From: RPQJ01 sp963714645
GTDB taxonomy: Bacteria; Pseudomonadota; Gammaproteobacteria; Steroidobacterales; Steroidobacteraceae
Assembly: GCA_963714645.1 (NCBI GenBank)
Contig: CAVQQX010000146.1
Span: 1-6,148, forward strand
Length of the DNA: 6,148 bases
Reading direction: 5' to 3'
A model generated the notes under the pieces. The model did no database searches, had not been told where the DNA came from, and saw nothing but the letters and a program-made list of their open reading frames with translations. Made by a program: the position numbers and the translations under genes. How positions within the stretch are numbered: position 1 is the first letter of the stretch; every line of letters starts with the position of its first letter. This document shows, one piece after another, positions 5,254 through 6,148 of the stretch.

Positions 5254-6148
5254 TCAGCCGGATATCGACGCCGCCGCGGTGTCCTGCGCGATCGCACGCC
5301 GATCGAGCTGGCGCAGCGCGATCGCCTCGGCGACATGCTCCGCCTGCACGCGAGTGCATTGCGCCAGGTCGGCGATCGTGCGTGCCACGCGCAGCACACG
5401 ATGATAGCCGCGCGCCGACAGTTCGAGCTGGCGCATCGCGCGCCCCAGCAGGTCGCTCGCCGCCGGCTCTACGTCCAATGCACGTCCGAGATCCTCGGCG
5501 TCGAGCCGCGCGTTGATCCGGCCCGCGCGAGCGTGCTGCCGAGCGCGTGCCGAGGCCACGCGCGCCGCCACGGTGGCGGTGTCCTCGGGACGCACCGCTC
5601 CGGTGAGTTCGCCGTGCGGTACCCGCCCGACCTCGACATGGAGGTCGATGCGGTCGAGCAGCGGACCCGACACGCGCGCCCGGTATGCCGCAATGCGCTC
5701 CGGCGGACAACGGCAGCGCCCGAGCGGGTCGCCGTGGTGTCCGCAAGGGCACGGGTTCATGGCGGCCACCAGCTGGAAACGTGCCGGGAATTCCGCCTGT
5801 CGCGCGGCGCGCGACAGGACGATGTGGCCGCTCTCGAGCGGCTCGCGCAACACCTCGAGCACACCGCGGTCGAATTCCGGCAGCTCGTCGAGGAACAGGA
5901 CACCGTGATGGGCGAGCGAGATCTCACCCGGCCGCGGTCGGCCGCCGCCACCCACGAGCGCCACCGCCGAGGCCGTGTGGTGCGGCGCACGGAAGGGCCT
6001 CTGCCGCCAGCGATCGAGCCTCAGGCCCTGCAACGAGAGCGACTGGATCGACGCGGTCTCGATCGCCTCGTGCTCGTCGAGCGGGGGCAGCAGGCCCGGC
6101 AAACGCTGCGCCAGCATGCTCTTGCCGCTGCCGGGCGGGCCGATGAAC
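5254..6148 (-). CDS. comM: ComM/YifB-family AAA+ ATPase, C-terminal 297 residues
   Basis: The gene enters the window at 6148 inside the Walker A motif (FIGPPGSGKSML) and ends at a TGA at 5254-5256. Present are the AAA+ core and C-terminal domain of the Mg-chelatase-like YifB/ComM family: FRAPHHTASAVALVGGG, Walker B GVLFLDELPEF, the sensor region LVAAMNPCPCG, the cysteine cluster CPCGHHGDPLGRCRC, the arginine-finger region SGPLLDRIDLHVEV, and the helical ending ARGYHRVLRVARTIADL to RQLDR. The roughly 200-residue N-terminal Lon-protease-like domain lies outside the window. ComM is a hexameric helicase that extends branch migration during natural transformation in Vibrio and other bacteria and acts in the cytoplasm. 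A competence role here is inferred from family membership. No terminator with a T run was seen directly after its stop. Confidence 0.93.
   Translation of the reverse strand, partial: FIGPPGSGKSMLAQRLPGLLPPLDEHEAIETASIQSLSLQGLRLDRWRQRPFRAPHHTASAVALVGGGGRPRPGEISLAHHGVLFLDELPEFDRGVLEVLREPLESGHIVLSRAARQAEFPARFQLVAAMNPCPCGHHGDPLGRCRCPPERIAAYRARVSGPLLDRIDLHVEVGRVPHGELTGAVRPEDTATVAARVASARARQHARAGRINARLDAEDLGRALDVEPAASDLLGRAMRQLELSARGYHRVLRVARTIADLAQCTRVQAEHVAEAIALRQLDRRAIAQDTAAASISG

Noticed and set aside
4776..5399. Upstream extension of the PEP-CTERM frame, including an ATG at 4856
   Set aside because: The signal peptide starts at 4775 and the sigma-54 promoter lies downstream of 4856. The extension also runs into comM on the same strand in another frame.

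Overview
This 6.1-kb window looks like chromosomal DNA of a high-GC gammaproteobacterium, roughly two-thirds GC outside one island. The evidence is the divergent gcvR/dapA pair, argS followed directly by an FtsN-like SPOR protein, a ComM-type ATPase, a DUF4382 lipoprotein and a PEP-CTERM surface protein. The family is not resolved. No tRNA, rRNA, CRISPR array or intact insertion sequence was found.

Layout. 1-99 (-): first 33 codons of a GcvR-like ACT-domain regulator, cut by the window edge. 100-210: divergent spacer with two small hairpins. 211-543 (+): dapA, which keeps only its first ~90 codons. 481-~764: a composition island of about 55% GC carrying the last 59 codons of an unrelated, unrecognised protein. 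752-1576 (-): DUF4382 lipoprotein whose 3' end is lost at the far side of the same island. 1728-3482 (+): argS from a TTG start. 3482-4105 (+): membrane-anchored SPOR protein, overlapping the argS stop by one base. 4146-4180: terminator hairpin between convergent genes. 4200-4775 (-): small PEP-CTERM protein. 4776-5253: regulatory spacer of 478 bp. 5254-6148 (-): C-terminal part of ComM/YifB, cut by the window edge.

Two regions stand out. First, dapA and the DUF4382 gene are both broken at the edges of the island. That means either a deletion/insertion scar or an assembly chimera. Second, the PEP-CTERM gene has a near-ideal sigma-54 promoter (TGGCAC-N5-TTGCA) about 40 bases before its ATG. 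Further upstream lie a CTTGT-N11-ACAAG dyad and a perfect TGTGA-N6-TCACA palindrome of CRP type. This fits what is known of exosortase/PEP-CTERM systems, where PrsK/PrsR and RpoN control sorted surface proteins. The protein itself, a basic helical segment with two cysteines followed by a Gly/Ser/Asn repeat linker, is not a family I recognise.
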